Part shown: piece after piece, positions 47,627 through 55,508 of the stretch
Layout: every line of letters starts with the position of its first letter
How positions within the stretch are numbered: position 1 is the stretch's first letter
Notes under the pieces: model-generated
What the model was told of the DNA's origin: nothing
Databases searched by the model: none
The model's input: the letters and a program-made list of their open reading frames with translations, nothing else
Program-made: the position numbers and the translations under genes
Assembly: GCA_964593795.1 (NCBI GenBank)
Contig: CAZQJC010000163.1
Coordinates: forward strand, 14,302 to 78,301
Length of the DNA: 64,000 nucleotides
Origin: JAHFDS01 sp964593795
Lineage (GTDB): Bacteria; Myxococcota_A; Polyangia; JAHFDS01
Direction of reading: 5' to 3'

Positions 47627-48871
47627 TCAGGGCGGAGGCCACGTGAGCACGCTGGCGCCGTCGTTGCCGATGCGGACGTACGTCAGCGGCAGGTGGGGCG
47701 AGAGCCAGGTGCCGGAGTTGAGGTAGCGGCCGGTGCCGCAGGTCTCGTCGGTCGCCACGTGCACGTGGCCGAACGAGACGATGGGCACGTCGAGGAGGCG
47801 CTGCACCTGCGCGGCGGCGGCGCGCGCGGCGTGCTCGGCGTGGCCGGCGTAGCGACCTCCCCCGAGCAGGCTCGCGAGGACGGCGGCGGCGAGCGCGGCG
47901 CCCGCGGCGATCGCGAGGGGCGCCGCGCCGAGCGCGAGGGCGGCGACGCCGAGGGCGAGGGCGAGCGGGATCGTGAAGGCCGCGACGAGGTGCAGGCGCG
48001 CGGCGGTGGAGGCGCGCGAGCCGAGGCGGGGGGCGGCCGCGAGGGCGTCGAGGGCCTCGAGCGACGCTTGGGGGGCGCCTGTCTCGGCGGCGAGCGCGGC
48101 GCGTCTGAGGGTGTGCTCGGGGTGGGCGTGCGCCTGCGTCGGGCCGGCGGCGAGCACGGTGCGCAGCGCGAAGGCGAGGTAGCGCACGAGCAGCCACGGC
48201 CCGCGTGGGCCGTAGCGCCGGGCGATGACGGGCAGGTAGTAGAGCGGGCCCCGGGTGTGATCGACGTGGTAGGCGATCTCGGGGATGAGCGGGCAGAAGC
48301 CGGAGATCCAGTGCGTGCCGAGGTTCGTGCGCAGCACGCGGCCGGCGGGGGCCGCGTCGAACGGCGCGAGGAGGCCCGCGACGGACGTGTCGAGGTCGTA
48401 CTGCTGCCCGTGCTCGACGTAGACGCGATCGGGCTCGTAGTAGAACCAGTCACGGAAGGAGAGGCGGTCGATCGCGGTGGGATCCGCGAGCTCGGCGGCG
48501 AGGCGCGCGGCGAAGGCGGCGCGCACGCTCGGCCACATGAGATCGAAGTCGTGGTTGCCGGGGATGACGACGATCTGGTGGCCGCGGTCGAGGAAGCGGG
48601 CGAGGGCCCCCATGACGTCGGGGAACTCGGCGGCGACCTCGGCGAGGAGCTCGAGGGACGCCGCCTCGCGCCCGCGCCGCGCCATGCCGACGGCCTGGTG
48701 GTCGAAGTCGAAGAGGTCGCCGTTGAGCACGAGGCGCCACGGGCGCTCGCCGTCGCGGTGCACGGCGTGGTGATCGAGGAAGCGCGCGAGCTCGCGCTGG
48801 CCGCCCGCGACCATGCCCGGTCGGAGGCGGCACAGGTGCACGTCGCTGACGAGAAGGAGGCTCGGGCGCAT
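47627..48871 (-). CDS. Metallophosphoesterase with C-terminal membrane segments
   Basis: A 414-residue calcineurin-like phosphoesterase: DVHLCRLR, NGDLFDFDHQA, PGNHDFDLMW and the C-terminal GHVHVATD carry the metal ligands in the right order. The stretch between the second and last motif includes a long helical insertion with two hydrophobic spans (about 300-350, PLALALGVAALALGAAPLAI), so it is probably membrane-attached. It precedes the amidohydrolase gene's 3' end by 69 bases in the same orientation. The natural substrate (nucleotide, lipid or UDP-sugar) is not evident. Confidence 0.9.
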   Translation of the reverse strand: MRPSLLLVSDVHLCRLRPGMVAGGQRELARFLDHHAVHRDGERPWRLVLNGDLFDFDHQAVGMARRGREAASLELLAEVAAEFPDVMGALARFLDRGHQIVVIPGNHDFDLMWPSVRAAFAARLAAELADPTAIDRLSFRDWFYYEPDRVYVEHGQQYDLDTSVAGLLAPFDAAPAGRVLRTNLGTHWISGFCPLIPEIAYHVDHTRGPLYYLPVIARRYGPRGPWLLVRYLAFALRTVLAAGPTQAHAHPEHTLRRAALAAETGAPQASLEALDALAAAPRLGSRASTAARLHLVAAFTIPLALALGVAALALGAAPLAIAAGAALAAAVLASLLGGGRYAGHAEHAARAAAAQVQRLLDVPIVSFGHVHVATDETCGTGRYLNSGTWLSPHLPLTYVRIGNDGASVLTWPPP

Positions 48872-48878
48872 GGGCGCG

Positions 48879-48944
48879 TCAGGTGGGGACGAGGTCGGCG
48901 AACACGAAGCCGTCGCGCGTGACGGCGAGCAGCGTCCGCTTCAC
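48879..48944 (-). CDS. Possible micro-ORF (21 aa) after the amidohydrolase
   Basis: A 21-codon frame (VKRTLLAVTRDGFVFADLVPT) starts with a GTG that overlaps the amidohydrolase stop by four bases (GTGA), the same arrangement as real gene pairs here. It ends 7 bases before the phosphoesterase start. It has no Shine-Dalgarno of its own and could be the remains of a longer gene. Confidence 0.25.
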   Translation of the reverse strand: MKRTLLAVTRDGFVFADLVPT

Positions 48945-50692
48945 GGGCAGCGCGCCCGCACGAGCCGGCCCGGGCGCGCCCCGGTGAGCGCGCCGCCCTC
49001 GGCCACCACCTCGCCGCGCGCGATCGTGGCGCGGTAGCCGCGCGCCTCCTGGAGGAAGCGCTTGCCGCCCGCGGGCAGATCGTGGACGAGGTGCGGCGGC
49101 AGGAGCTCGAGCGCGCCGAGGTCGATGACGTTGAGGTCGGCGCGCTTGCCGAGCGCGATCACGCCGCGGTCGTCGAAGCCGGTCCACGCGGCGTTCGCGC
49201 CCGTGAGCATGTGCACCGCGCGCTCGAGCGGCAGGCGACGCTCCTTGCGGTCACGCGCCCAGTGCGTGAGCAGGAAGGTCGGGAAGCTCGCGTCGCAGAT
49301 CGTGCCGACGTGCGCGCCGCCGTCGGACAGGCCGAAGAGCGCGCGCGGGTGGTGCAGCATCTCGGCCACGACGTCGAGGTTGCCCGCCGAGTAGTTGTAG
49401 ATGGGGAAGTACAGGAGCGCGTGGCCGTCCTGCTCGAGCAGGGCCTCGTAGAGGATCTCGATCACGGGGCGCCCCGCGCGCATCGCCTCGCCGAAGAGCG
49501 AGTCCTCGCGGCGCGGCTCGTAGGCCGGGCGCTCGCCGAGGCGGAAGAGGCTCATCGACACGAAGTCGAGGCTCGCCATGAGCTGGTCGGCGAGCGGCGG
49601 GATGGGGCTGCCGTCGCCGGCGACCTTGTCGGGCTTCTCGGCGAGGATGCGCGCGCGGACCTCGGGCTTGCGCAGGTGCGCCACGCGCTCTGCGAGCGGC
49701 AGCGCCGCGACGGCCTTGTAGGACGGGTGCCCGAGGAACGGATGGAACGTCGCCTCGAGCCCGAGCAGCACGCCGATGCCGCGCGGCGCGGTCTGCACCT
49801 TGAGGTCGAGGCCGCGCGCGACGGCCGCGTCGACGCGCCCCAGGATGCGCTTCCACTGATCCGCGGCGCCGAGGCGCTGCAGGAGCGAGATGCTCATGGG
49901 CGCGCCGCTCGCCTCGGCCATCGCCTCGACGAGGTCGAACTCGCCGTCGAACGCCTGCGGGCCGCGCGCCATGTCGAAGTCGCTGACGATCTGCAGGAGG
50001 CGCCGGCCGCCGCCGCGCAGCGCCCCCGCGAGCACCGCGAGCTCGTGCTTCGAGGCGTCCGCGGCGGGCGTCTCGCTGCCGTCCGTGGCGCGGTGGTTGT
50101 CGCTGCGGCCGGTCGAGAAGCCGACGGCGCCCGCGTCGAGCGCCGCGCGCAGGAGGCGCGCCATCTGCGCGAGGTCGTCCTCGGTGGCCGGGCCCTTGGC
50201 GACGGCTCGCTCGCCCATGACGAAGACGCGCAGCGCGTCGTGCGGCACCATGCACGCGAAGTCGATCGCGTGCGGCATCGCGTCGAGCGCGTCGAGGTAT
50301 TCGGGGAAGGACTCCCAGCGCCAGCGGATGCCCTCGGCGAGCGCGGCGCCCGGGATGTCCTCGACGCCCTCCATGAGGCCGATGATGCGCGCGCGATCGG
50401 CGGGGCGCACCGGCGCGAAGCCGACGCCGCAGCTCCCCATCACGCAGGTGGTGACGCCGTGGACCGACGACGGGCGCAGCTCCTCGTCCCAGGTGACCTG
50501 GCCGTCGTAGTGCGTGTGGATGTCGACGAAGCCCGGCGTGACGATGCAGCCGCGCGCGTCGATGGTGCGCGCCGCCGTGCCGAGGTTCCTGCCCACGGCG
50601 ACGATGCGATCGCCCACCACGCCCACGTCGGCCTCGCTGCCCGCGCGCCCGGTGCCATCGACCACGGTGCCGCCGGTGATGAGGAGATCCAT
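48941..50692 (-). CDS. D-aminoacylase/N-acyl-D-amino-acid deacylase family amidohydrolase
   Basis: A 583-residue amidohydrolase superfamily enzyme. It opens DLLITGGTVVDGTGRAG and has the zinc-binding DIHTHYDGQ about residue 60, a Cys-containing TTCVMGSCGVG loop, GFSTGRSDNHRATDG, LGHPSYKAVAAL, and the late Asp region FGLSDGGAHVGTICDASFPT with the catalytic Asp. These features match N-acyl-D-amino-acid deacylases (D-aminoacylases), often encoded next to catabolic genes. No signal peptide. The ATG at 50692 is preceded by a block that contains dispersed-repeat copies. Substrate stereochemistry cannot be read from sequence. Confidence 0.9.
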   Translation of the reverse strand: MDLLITGGTVVDGTGRAGSEADVGVVGDRIVAVGRNLGTAARTIDARGCIVTPGFVDIHTHYDGQVTWDEELRPSSVHGVTTCVMGSCGVGFAPVRPADRARIIGLMEGVEDIPGAALAEGIRWRWESFPEYLDALDAMPHAIDFACMVPHDALRVFVMGERAVAKGPATEDDLAQMARLLRAALDAGAVGFSTGRSDNHRATDGSETPAADASKHELAVLAGALRGGGRRLLQIVSDFDMARGPQAFDGEFDLVEAMAEASGAPMSISLLQRLGAADQWKRILGRVDAAVARGLDLKVQTAPRGIGVLLGLEATFHPFLGHPSYKAVAALPLAERVAHLRKPEVRARILAEKPDKVAGDGSPIPPLADQLMASLDFVSMSLFRLGERPAYEPRREDSLFGEAMRAGRPVIEILYEALLEQDGHALLYFPIYNYSAGNLDVVAEMLHHPRALFGLSDGGAHVGTICDASFPTFLLTHWARDRKERRLPLERAVHMLTGANAAWTGFDDRGVIALGKRADLNVIDLGALELLPPHLVHDLPAGGKRFLQEARGYRATIARGEVVAEGGALTGARPGRLVRARCP

Positions 50693-50750
50693 TGCTTCAG
50701 GGTGCGGGCGGGAGAGGCGGCCGGTCAAGACCGCGGTCGGGCGTGACCAG

Positions 50751-50808
50751 GAGGCGAGCGGAGCGAGCCGCAAGGGCGTAGCGAGCGCAGCGAGCGAAGA
50801 CGCAGGGA
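50751..50808 (+). repeat. Dispersed structured element, partial copy D
   Basis: Contains only the conserved block (GCAAGGGCGTAGCG and flanking GAGCG-rich bases) without the internal stem, palindrome and terminal hairpin. A complete copy E follows 72 bases later. Confidence 0.65.
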
Positions 50809-50880
50809 GGCGAACCAAGGGGTCAGGCTCAAGTTTTCAAGTTTTCTGGGAGCCAAGAGCCGCTCAGTCGCCATCCGCGA

Positions 50881-51018
50881 TCGAGGCGAGCGGAGCGAGC
50901 CGCAAGGGCGTAGCGAGCGCAGCGAGCGAAGACGCAGGGCGGGGGGCCCAGTTGGGCTCTGCCCAACTGGGGGCGGGGCGGCGCGCCCCGCCTGGTGGAC
51001 GCCTTCCGAGGCGGCCAC
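50881..51018 (+). repeat. Dispersed structured element, copy E
   Basis: Full copy: conserved block, an internal perfect 11-base stem (50947-50957 and 50961-50971, loop TCT), the GC palindrome and a terminal hairpin (50995-51004 and 51009-51018, one mismatch) that ends 8 bases before the kinase-like gene's stop at 51026. Confidence 0.78.
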
Positions 51019-51025
51019 TCGTAAG

Positions 51026-52276
51026 TCAGTCGCTGCCGTGGTGGAAGACGGCGAGGAGGATGCCGGCAGCCAGGAGCGCGATCGCGCCGATGATCGCGGG
51101 CCAGAGCCAGATCGGCGAGCCGGGACGCGCGGCGGACCGCGGATGCGAGGTCGAGGACGCCGCGGCAGAAGGAGGAGGCGTGGGGATGCGCGTGCCGGGT
51201 GGCAGCGACGCGGAGGCCTTGGCGGACGCTGAGGCGGACGCGGAGGCCTTGGAGCCCTGCGGCTGCGTCGTCACCGGCTGGCGCGGTTGCGCGGCGGGCA
51301 CCTGCCCGGAGCGCGCGGCGGGCGGCGGCGTGGCGAGCGCGGGCGCGGGCGCGAGGTCGCCGGCGGCGCGCGCCCAGCCGGGCAGGGCGCCGTGCTCCAT
51401 CGCCTCCGAGAGCGCCTCGCGCGCGGTCTTCGCGTCGAGGAAGCGCTCCGCCACGTCCTTGCGCAGCATCGCCAGGATCCACGCCTCCAGCCCCGGCGGG
51501 ATCCCGAGGTCCGGGCGGCGCCGGCCCGGCGGCTCGGGCGCCTCCTTGAGCTGCTTGGTCATCACCTCGAAGCTCTTGCCGGCAAACGGCGGCGCGCCCG
51601 TCAGCATCGCGTAGCCGACGCACCCGAGCTGATAGAGATCGGCGCGGCCGTCGACCTCGCCGGTCGAGATCTGCTCGGGCGCCTGGTACTCGGGCGTGCC
51701 GAGCGTCGTGCCCATCTGCGTGAGCTTCATGCTGCCGCCGCCCGTGCCGATCTGCACCCAGCCGCGCCCGGCCATGAGCGCGACCTCGCCGATGCGCGCG
51801 CTGCGGAAGTCGAGCATGCGCAGGATCTCGCCGTCGGGGCCGGCGCCGAAGACGAGGTTCTTCGGGTTGAGATCGCGGTGGACGATCTGGTTCTCGTGCA
51901 GGTGCCCGAGCACCTCGAGCAACCAGTCGAGCATGCGCACCACCTGCGAGAACGGCAGGCCGCCGAGGCGCTGGATGCGCGCCGCGAGCGTCTCGCCCGA
52001 GCACAGCTCCATCGCGAGGAAGTGGCTCTTGTCGTCGCTCACGAAGTCGAGCACGCGTGGCACGGCGGGGTGGCGCAGCCGGCTCATCGCGTCGGCCTCG
52101 CGTTCGAAGCGGCCGAGGTGCTCCTTCTGGCCGGCCAGGATCGACTGCAGGACCTTGATCGTGACGGCGGCGCCGTCGGCGAGGCGCACGCCCGTGCACG
52201 TCGCGGTCGGCGGCCCGCGATCCAGCACCTCCTGGATCCGGTAACGCCCCGCGAGGATCTCGCCCGGCTGTGCCAT
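51026..52276 (-). CDS. Membrane-anchored kinase-fold protein, probable pseudokinase
   Basis: A 416-residue protein with a Ser/Thr-kinase fold (10-270) and a C-terminal membrane span (about 387-411). Several key sites are altered: the glycine loop reads DRGPPTATCTGV (a single Gly), HRDLKPxN has become HRDLNPKN, and DFG has become DFR (Asp156, Arg158). The VTIK Lys41 and catalytic Asp135 persist. Downstream the family signatures GTPEYQAPEQ and DLYQLGCVGYA are intact. A Pro/Ser/Ala-rich stalk (ASASASAKASAS) follows. It may bind nucleotide poorly or act as a scaffold; activity cannot be inferred. Divergent from the hydrolase at 52307, 30 bases apart. Confidence 0.85.
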   Translation of the reverse strand: MAQPGEILAGRYRIQEVLDRGPPTATCTGVRLADGAAVTIKVLQSILAGQKEHLGRFEREADAMSRLRHPAVPRVLDFVSDDKSHFLAMELCSGETLAARIQRLGGLPFSQVVRMLDWLLEVLGHLHENQIVHRDLNPKNLVFGAGPDGEILRMLDFRSARIGEVALMAGRGWVQIGTGGGSMKLTQMGTTLGTPEYQAPEQISTGEVDGRADLYQLGCVGYAMLTGAPPFAGKSFEVMTKQLKEAPEPPGRRRPDLGIPPGLEAWILAMLRKDVAERFLDAKTAREALSEAMEHGALPGWARAAGDLAPAPALATPPPAARSGQVPAAQPRQPVTTQPQGSKASASASASAKASASLPPGTRIPTPPPSAAASSTSHPRSAARPGSPIWLWPAIIGAIALLAAGILLAVFHHGSD

Positions 52277-52306
52277 CGCAGATCAGTATAGGGTCGAGCC
52301 CCCGCT

Positions 52307-53164
52307 ATGATGCCGGCGATGGTCCTCCACTTCACGGGCGCGGACGGGCTCCGGATCACGGCCGACTCGCTCGGACCGGACGACGCGCCGCCCGTGCTCT
52401 TGCTCCACGGCGGCGGACAGACCCGGCACGCGTGGGGCGGGCTCGCCGAGATCCTCGCGGGCAAGGGCTTTCGCGCGGTGTCGATCGACCAGCGTGGCCA
52501 TGGGCAGAGTGCGTGGTCGCCCGAGGGGCGCTACGCGCTCGGCGACTTCGCGTCCGACGTGCGCGCCGTCTGCGCGGCGCTCGGGCGGCGACCGGTCCTC
52601 GTCGGCGCCTCGCTCGGCGGGCTCGCGTCGCTGCTCGCCGAGGCCGAGGGCCCCTTCGCGCGCGCGCTCGTGATGGTCGACATCGCGCACCGCCTCGAGC
52701 TCGAGGGTGTGCAGCGCATCCTCGGCTTCATGACGGAGAACGCGGCGAGCGGCTTCGCGAGCCTCGAGGAGGCGGCGGACGCGGTCGCGGCCTACCTGCC
52801 GCACCGCAAGCGCCCGCGCGATCTCGCGGGCCTCGCGAAGAACCTGCGGCTCGGCGACGACGGGCGCTACCGCTGGCACTGGGACCCGCGCTTCCTCGAG
52901 GCCGGGCACGGCGAGGATCCCGCGCACGCGGCCGCCCGGCTGCGCAACGCCGCGAGCGCCCTGCGCCTGCCCACGCTCCTCGTGCGGGGCGGGCTCTCGG
53001 ACGTCCTGAGCGAGGAGGGCGCGCGCGAGTTCCTCGAGCTCGTGCCCGGCGCGCGCTACGCCGACGTGGGCGGCGCCGCGCACATGGTGGCGGGCGATCG
53101 CAACGACGCGTTCAACGCGGCCGTGCTCGCCTTCCTCGGCGAGCTCGCGCCCGACGGGGGCTGA
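52307..53164 (+). CDS. Alpha/beta-hydrolase
   Basis: A 285-residue soluble hydrolase of the haloperoxidase/epoxide-type fold. It has VLLLHGGGQTRHAW (oxyanion region), the VSIDQRGHGQS loop, the nucleophile elbow VGASLGGLAS (Ser102), and the catalytic His in GGAAHMVAGDRND near the C-terminus; the acidic residue is probably the Asp in RGGLSDVLSE. No signal peptide or membrane segment. The ATG at 52307 could be replaced by one at 52319. Divergent from the kinase-like gene. Esterase or epoxide hydrolase activity is possible. Confidence 0.9.
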   Translation: MMPAMVLHFTGADGLRITADSLGPDDAPPVLLLHGGGQTRHAWGGLAEILAGKGFRAVSIDQRGHGQSAWSPEGRYALGDFASDVRAVCAALGRRPVLVGASLGGLASLLAEAEGPFARALVMVDIAHRLELEGVQRILGFMTENAASGFASLEEAADAVAAYLPHRKRPRDLAGLAKNLRLGDDGRYRWHWDPRFLEAGHGEDPAHAAARLRNAASALRLPTLLVRGGLSDVLSEEGAREFLELVPGARYADVGGAAHMVAGDRNDAFNAAVLAFLGELAPDGG

Positions 53165-53167
53165 CCG

Positions 53168-54814
53168 TCAGAGGCAGCTCGTCCCGTTGTGGTAGCAGCC
53201 CGACGAGAGCTGCAGGTTCGTGGACCACGACACCGACTGCCGCGCGCCCGTGCCGACGAGGTCCACGGACGCGCCCGTCCGGTTCGAGTCCTTCCACAGG
53301 CGGTAGCGCGTGCCCGACGGGATGCAGAAGCGAGCCGAGCGCGCGCGGTCGTGGAAGTCGAACGCCGTGCCGAAGTTGGCGTAGTTGCGCCGCAGGCGGT
53401 CGGCGTAGTCGATCATGAGGCTCGTGCCGCCGTAGCTCGTCCCGTCGAAGAGCTCGACGTAGGCCGAGGACAGGCTCGGGCAGCCCTCGACGCCGCTCGT
53501 GCCGGGATCGTCGAGGTGGTTTCCCGGGCGGAACTCCATCATCTTGACCGACCCTCCGGGGCCGTCGTTGTCGTGCTCGGTCGCGTAGAAGTAGAGGCGC
53601 CCCTGCGGATCGACCCACGCCCCGCCGCCCGCCATCAGGTTGCACTGCGTCTTGCCGGCCGACGTGCCGCAGTAGAGGTGCCGGTTCGCCACCTTGGTCA
53701 GGCCCACGGTGAGGCTCGGATCTCCGTCGGCGTTGCGCGTGCCGCTGGGCACGAGGTGCAGCTCGAAGAGGTCGAGCCAGTCCTCGTCCCAGCCGCCGAA
53801 GACGCTCCACGGCTCGCTGCCGTTGTTGTGGCTGCCGAGCAGGTAGAGCTGGCCGTCGCAGCCGACCAGCATGCTGAGGTTCTGGTACTCCTCCCAGGGG
53901 CTCGTGCTGTTCCACAGGCCCTCGAACGAGCCCCAGGTCCCGAACGCGGTCGGGTCGGTGAGCGCCTTGCCCGCCTGCGACACGTGCACCTCCAGCGTGG
54001 AGATGCCCTTGCGCGTCGTGACCATCACGTAGCGGCCGTCGGCCAGCCTCGCGGCCGACACGGTGCCCGCGCCCGTCGCGCCGACGACGAAGCCCCACTT
54101 CTTGGTCAGGCAGCCGACGCCCGTCGCGGGATTGCACGACCACGGGTCCGTCGTGCCGAGCGTGTCGTAGAGGTACACGCGCGCGAGGTCGGCGCTGTCG
54201 CCGGTCCGCTCGAGCGGCACGAGGAGGTAGCGCCCCAGCGTCTGCAGGCCGCCCGGGTGGTTGAAGACGGTGTTGACGAGCAGGTCCTGCACGATGCCGT
54301 CGCTGCCCGCGGGCTGGACGTTCCAGTCCTGCGTCGTGGTCGAGAGGCGGTTGCTGCGCAGGCGGCCGCCGGCGGTCCCGCGCGAGCCGAGCTGGACGAT
54401 GGCGAGGTGCCCGCCGGTCGCGGGGGCGTTGGAGCTCGAGACGGCGAACAGTCTCCCGCCGCCGATCGGCAGGCGCTGGATGCCCTGCCAGTGATAGGAG
54501 TACGGCGCGGGATTCGGGTAGCCGGCGCCCATGTTGAAGCCCAGGATGTCGCCGTGATCGCGCAGCGCCTGGAGCTGCCCGACCGGGTTCGGCACGCAGC
54601 GGTTCGCCGTGGGGTCTGCGGCGGTCGTGGTGACCAAGCCGCGCAGCTCCCCGGCGATCGCGACGGCCGCGGCCTGCTCGGCGACCGGCTCCTCGGCCTC
54701 GGTGGGCGCCTCGGTGGGCGCGCTCTCGGGCACTCCTGCGAGGTCGAGGTCACCGCCGCAGGCGGCGACGCCGAGCGCGAGCGCGAGGAGGGAAGGTCGA
54801 TTCGACGTGCGCAT
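53168..54814 (-). CDS. Lipoprotein with beta-propeller-like part and C-terminal crystallin-like domain
   Basis: A 548-residue exported protein. The ATG at 54814 gives a signal peptide with lipobox (LALALGVAACGG). A Glu/Ala-rich linker is followed by a long beta-rich region with WXG and GG strands (LGRYLLVPLERTGDSADL, YVMVTTRKGISTLEVHVS, GCDGQLYLLGSHNNG), resembling six-bladed propellers without clear motif. The C-terminal about 85 residues (YVELFDGTSYGGTSLMID, FHDRARSARFCI) look like a beta/gamma-crystallin domain, which usually binds calcium. The protein ends CYHNGTSCL with a cysteine pair. Its stop is 3 bases from the divergent-strand hydrolase stop. Function unknown. Confidence 0.78.
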   Translation of the reverse strand: MRTSNRPSLLALALGVAACGGDLDLAGVPESAPTEAPTEAEEPVAEQAAAVAIAGELRGLVTTTAADPTANRCVPNPVGQLQALRDHGDILGFNMGAGYPNPAPYSYHWQGIQRLPIGGGRLFAVSSSNAPATGGHLAIVQLGSRGTAGGRLRSNRLSTTTQDWNVQPAGSDGIVQDLLVNTVFNHPGGLQTLGRYLLVPLERTGDSADLARVYLYDTLGTTDPWSCNPATGVGCLTKKWGFVVGATGAGTVSAARLADGRYVMVTTRKGISTLEVHVSQAGKALTDPTAFGTWGSFEGLWNSTSPWEEYQNLSMLVGCDGQLYLLGSHNNGSEPWSVFGGWDEDWLDLFELHLVPSGTRNADGDPSLTVGLTKVANRHLYCGTSAGKTQCNLMAGGGAWVDPQGRLYFYATEHDNDGPGGSVKMMEFRPGNHLDDPGTSGVEGCPSLSSAYVELFDGTSYGGTSLMIDYADRLRRNYANFGTAFDFHDRARSARFCIPSGTRYRLWKDSNRTGASVDLVGTGARQSVSWSTNLQLSSGCYHNGTSCL

Positions 54815-54930
54815 GCCCCGGCGATTAGCAGCCGACGTGCCAGTGCGTGTCGCGCGAGTTCGCGCCGATCCCACGGCGATGCGCCGAGCAGGTCTTGCGC
54901 CCAAGGCAGATCTTGCGCGCGGTCCGCCGC

Positions 54931-55134
54931 TCACATGCACATGACGATGCCGGCGCAGCCCGGGCCGACCGAGGAGTTGTCCGTCGGGTAGTTCTGGCAG
55001 CACTGCCCCTGCATCACGCAGCAGTCGCGGTTGTAGAGCGTGCCCGAGCAGGCCGTGGTGGGCCCGCAGCTCGCGACGAGCAGCAGGATCATCGCTCGCC
55101 GAGACCAGCAGGAGGCGTATCGACGGGATCCCAT
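54931..55134 (-). CDS. Tiny Cys-rich secreted peptide (67 aa)
   Basis: A 67-residue product with a hydrophobic N-terminal segment (AMILLLVASCGPTTACSG) that looks like a signal or lipoprotein peptide, and a 36-residue tail with pairs of adjacent cysteines (RDCCVMQGQCCQN, then PGCAG and MCM at the very end). That pattern resembles small disulfide-rich toxins or lectin-like peptides rather than an enzyme. A shorter start at ATG 55092 is possible. It is divergent from the eight-gene cluster at 55179 and may share its promoter region. No family recognised. Confidence 0.6.
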   Translation of the reverse strand: MGSRRYASCWSRRAMILLLVASCGPTTACSGTLYNRDCCVMQGQCCQNYPTDNSSVGPGCAGIVMCM

Positions 55135-55178
55135 GACCCCCAGGATAACCCGGACGCGTGGTGTACGATCGGCGCCCC

Positions 55179-55508
55179 ATGCGCGAGCGTGACGGGTGTG
55201 CGCTGCTCAAGCAGCGCTTCGAGGCGGCCGGCTACGTGATCCAGGAGGCCTATCGCCTCGACGAGGACGGCATCCGCGTCGAGCTCGACGGGTTCGATCC
55301 GAAGGCGCGCGTCGGCTACGAGTACGTCACGCTCGAGGCCGGCGATCCGTGGGAGGTCACGGAGGCCGTGGTCGAGCGGCTCGGCGAGCGCATGGAGCGG
55401 GGCGAGCTCTTCGTGCTGGTGGTCGACGAGATGGAGGCGGAGGACGCGGAGACGCTCGCGTTCGCGGCGGACCGGTTCCTCGAGCGCGTGCGGAGCCTGC
55501 GCCGGTGA
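55179..55508 (+). CDS. Unknown protein opening the overlapping gene cluster (109 aa)
   Basis: A 109-residue acidic soluble protein: MRERDGCALLKQRFEAAGYV, YRLDEDGIRVELDGFDPKAR, VGYEYVTLEAGD, FVLVVDEMEAEDAETLAFAAD. The alternation of beta and alpha segments resembles a compact alpha/beta fold, perhaps a nuclease- or DUF-type restriction-like shape, without a convincing active site. The ATG at 55179 was preferred over a GTG 21 bases upstream. The TGA overlaps the GTG of the coiled-coil gene (GTGA). It is the first gene of the eight-gene cluster. Confidence 0.7.
   Translation: MRERDGCALLKQRFEAAGYVIQEAYRLDEDGIRVELDGFDPKARVGYEYVTLEAGDPWEVTEAVVERLGERMERGELFVLVVDEMEAEDAETLAFAADRFLERVRSLRR

Larger units (their letters stand above)
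50693..51025. other. Intergenic region between amidohydrolase and kinase-like gene
   Basis: 333 bases with two copies of the dispersed element (D and E) and an AT-rich stretch in between (about 50820-50860, TTTTCAAGTTTTC). No gene is supported. The amidohydrolase promoter probably lies in the left part. Confidence 0.6.

Noticed and set aside
50751..51018. Small open frames crossing the dispersed repeats
   Set aside because: The same Ala/Ser/Arg peptide appears at every repeat copy because the DNA element is the same; the frames are not conserved as genes.
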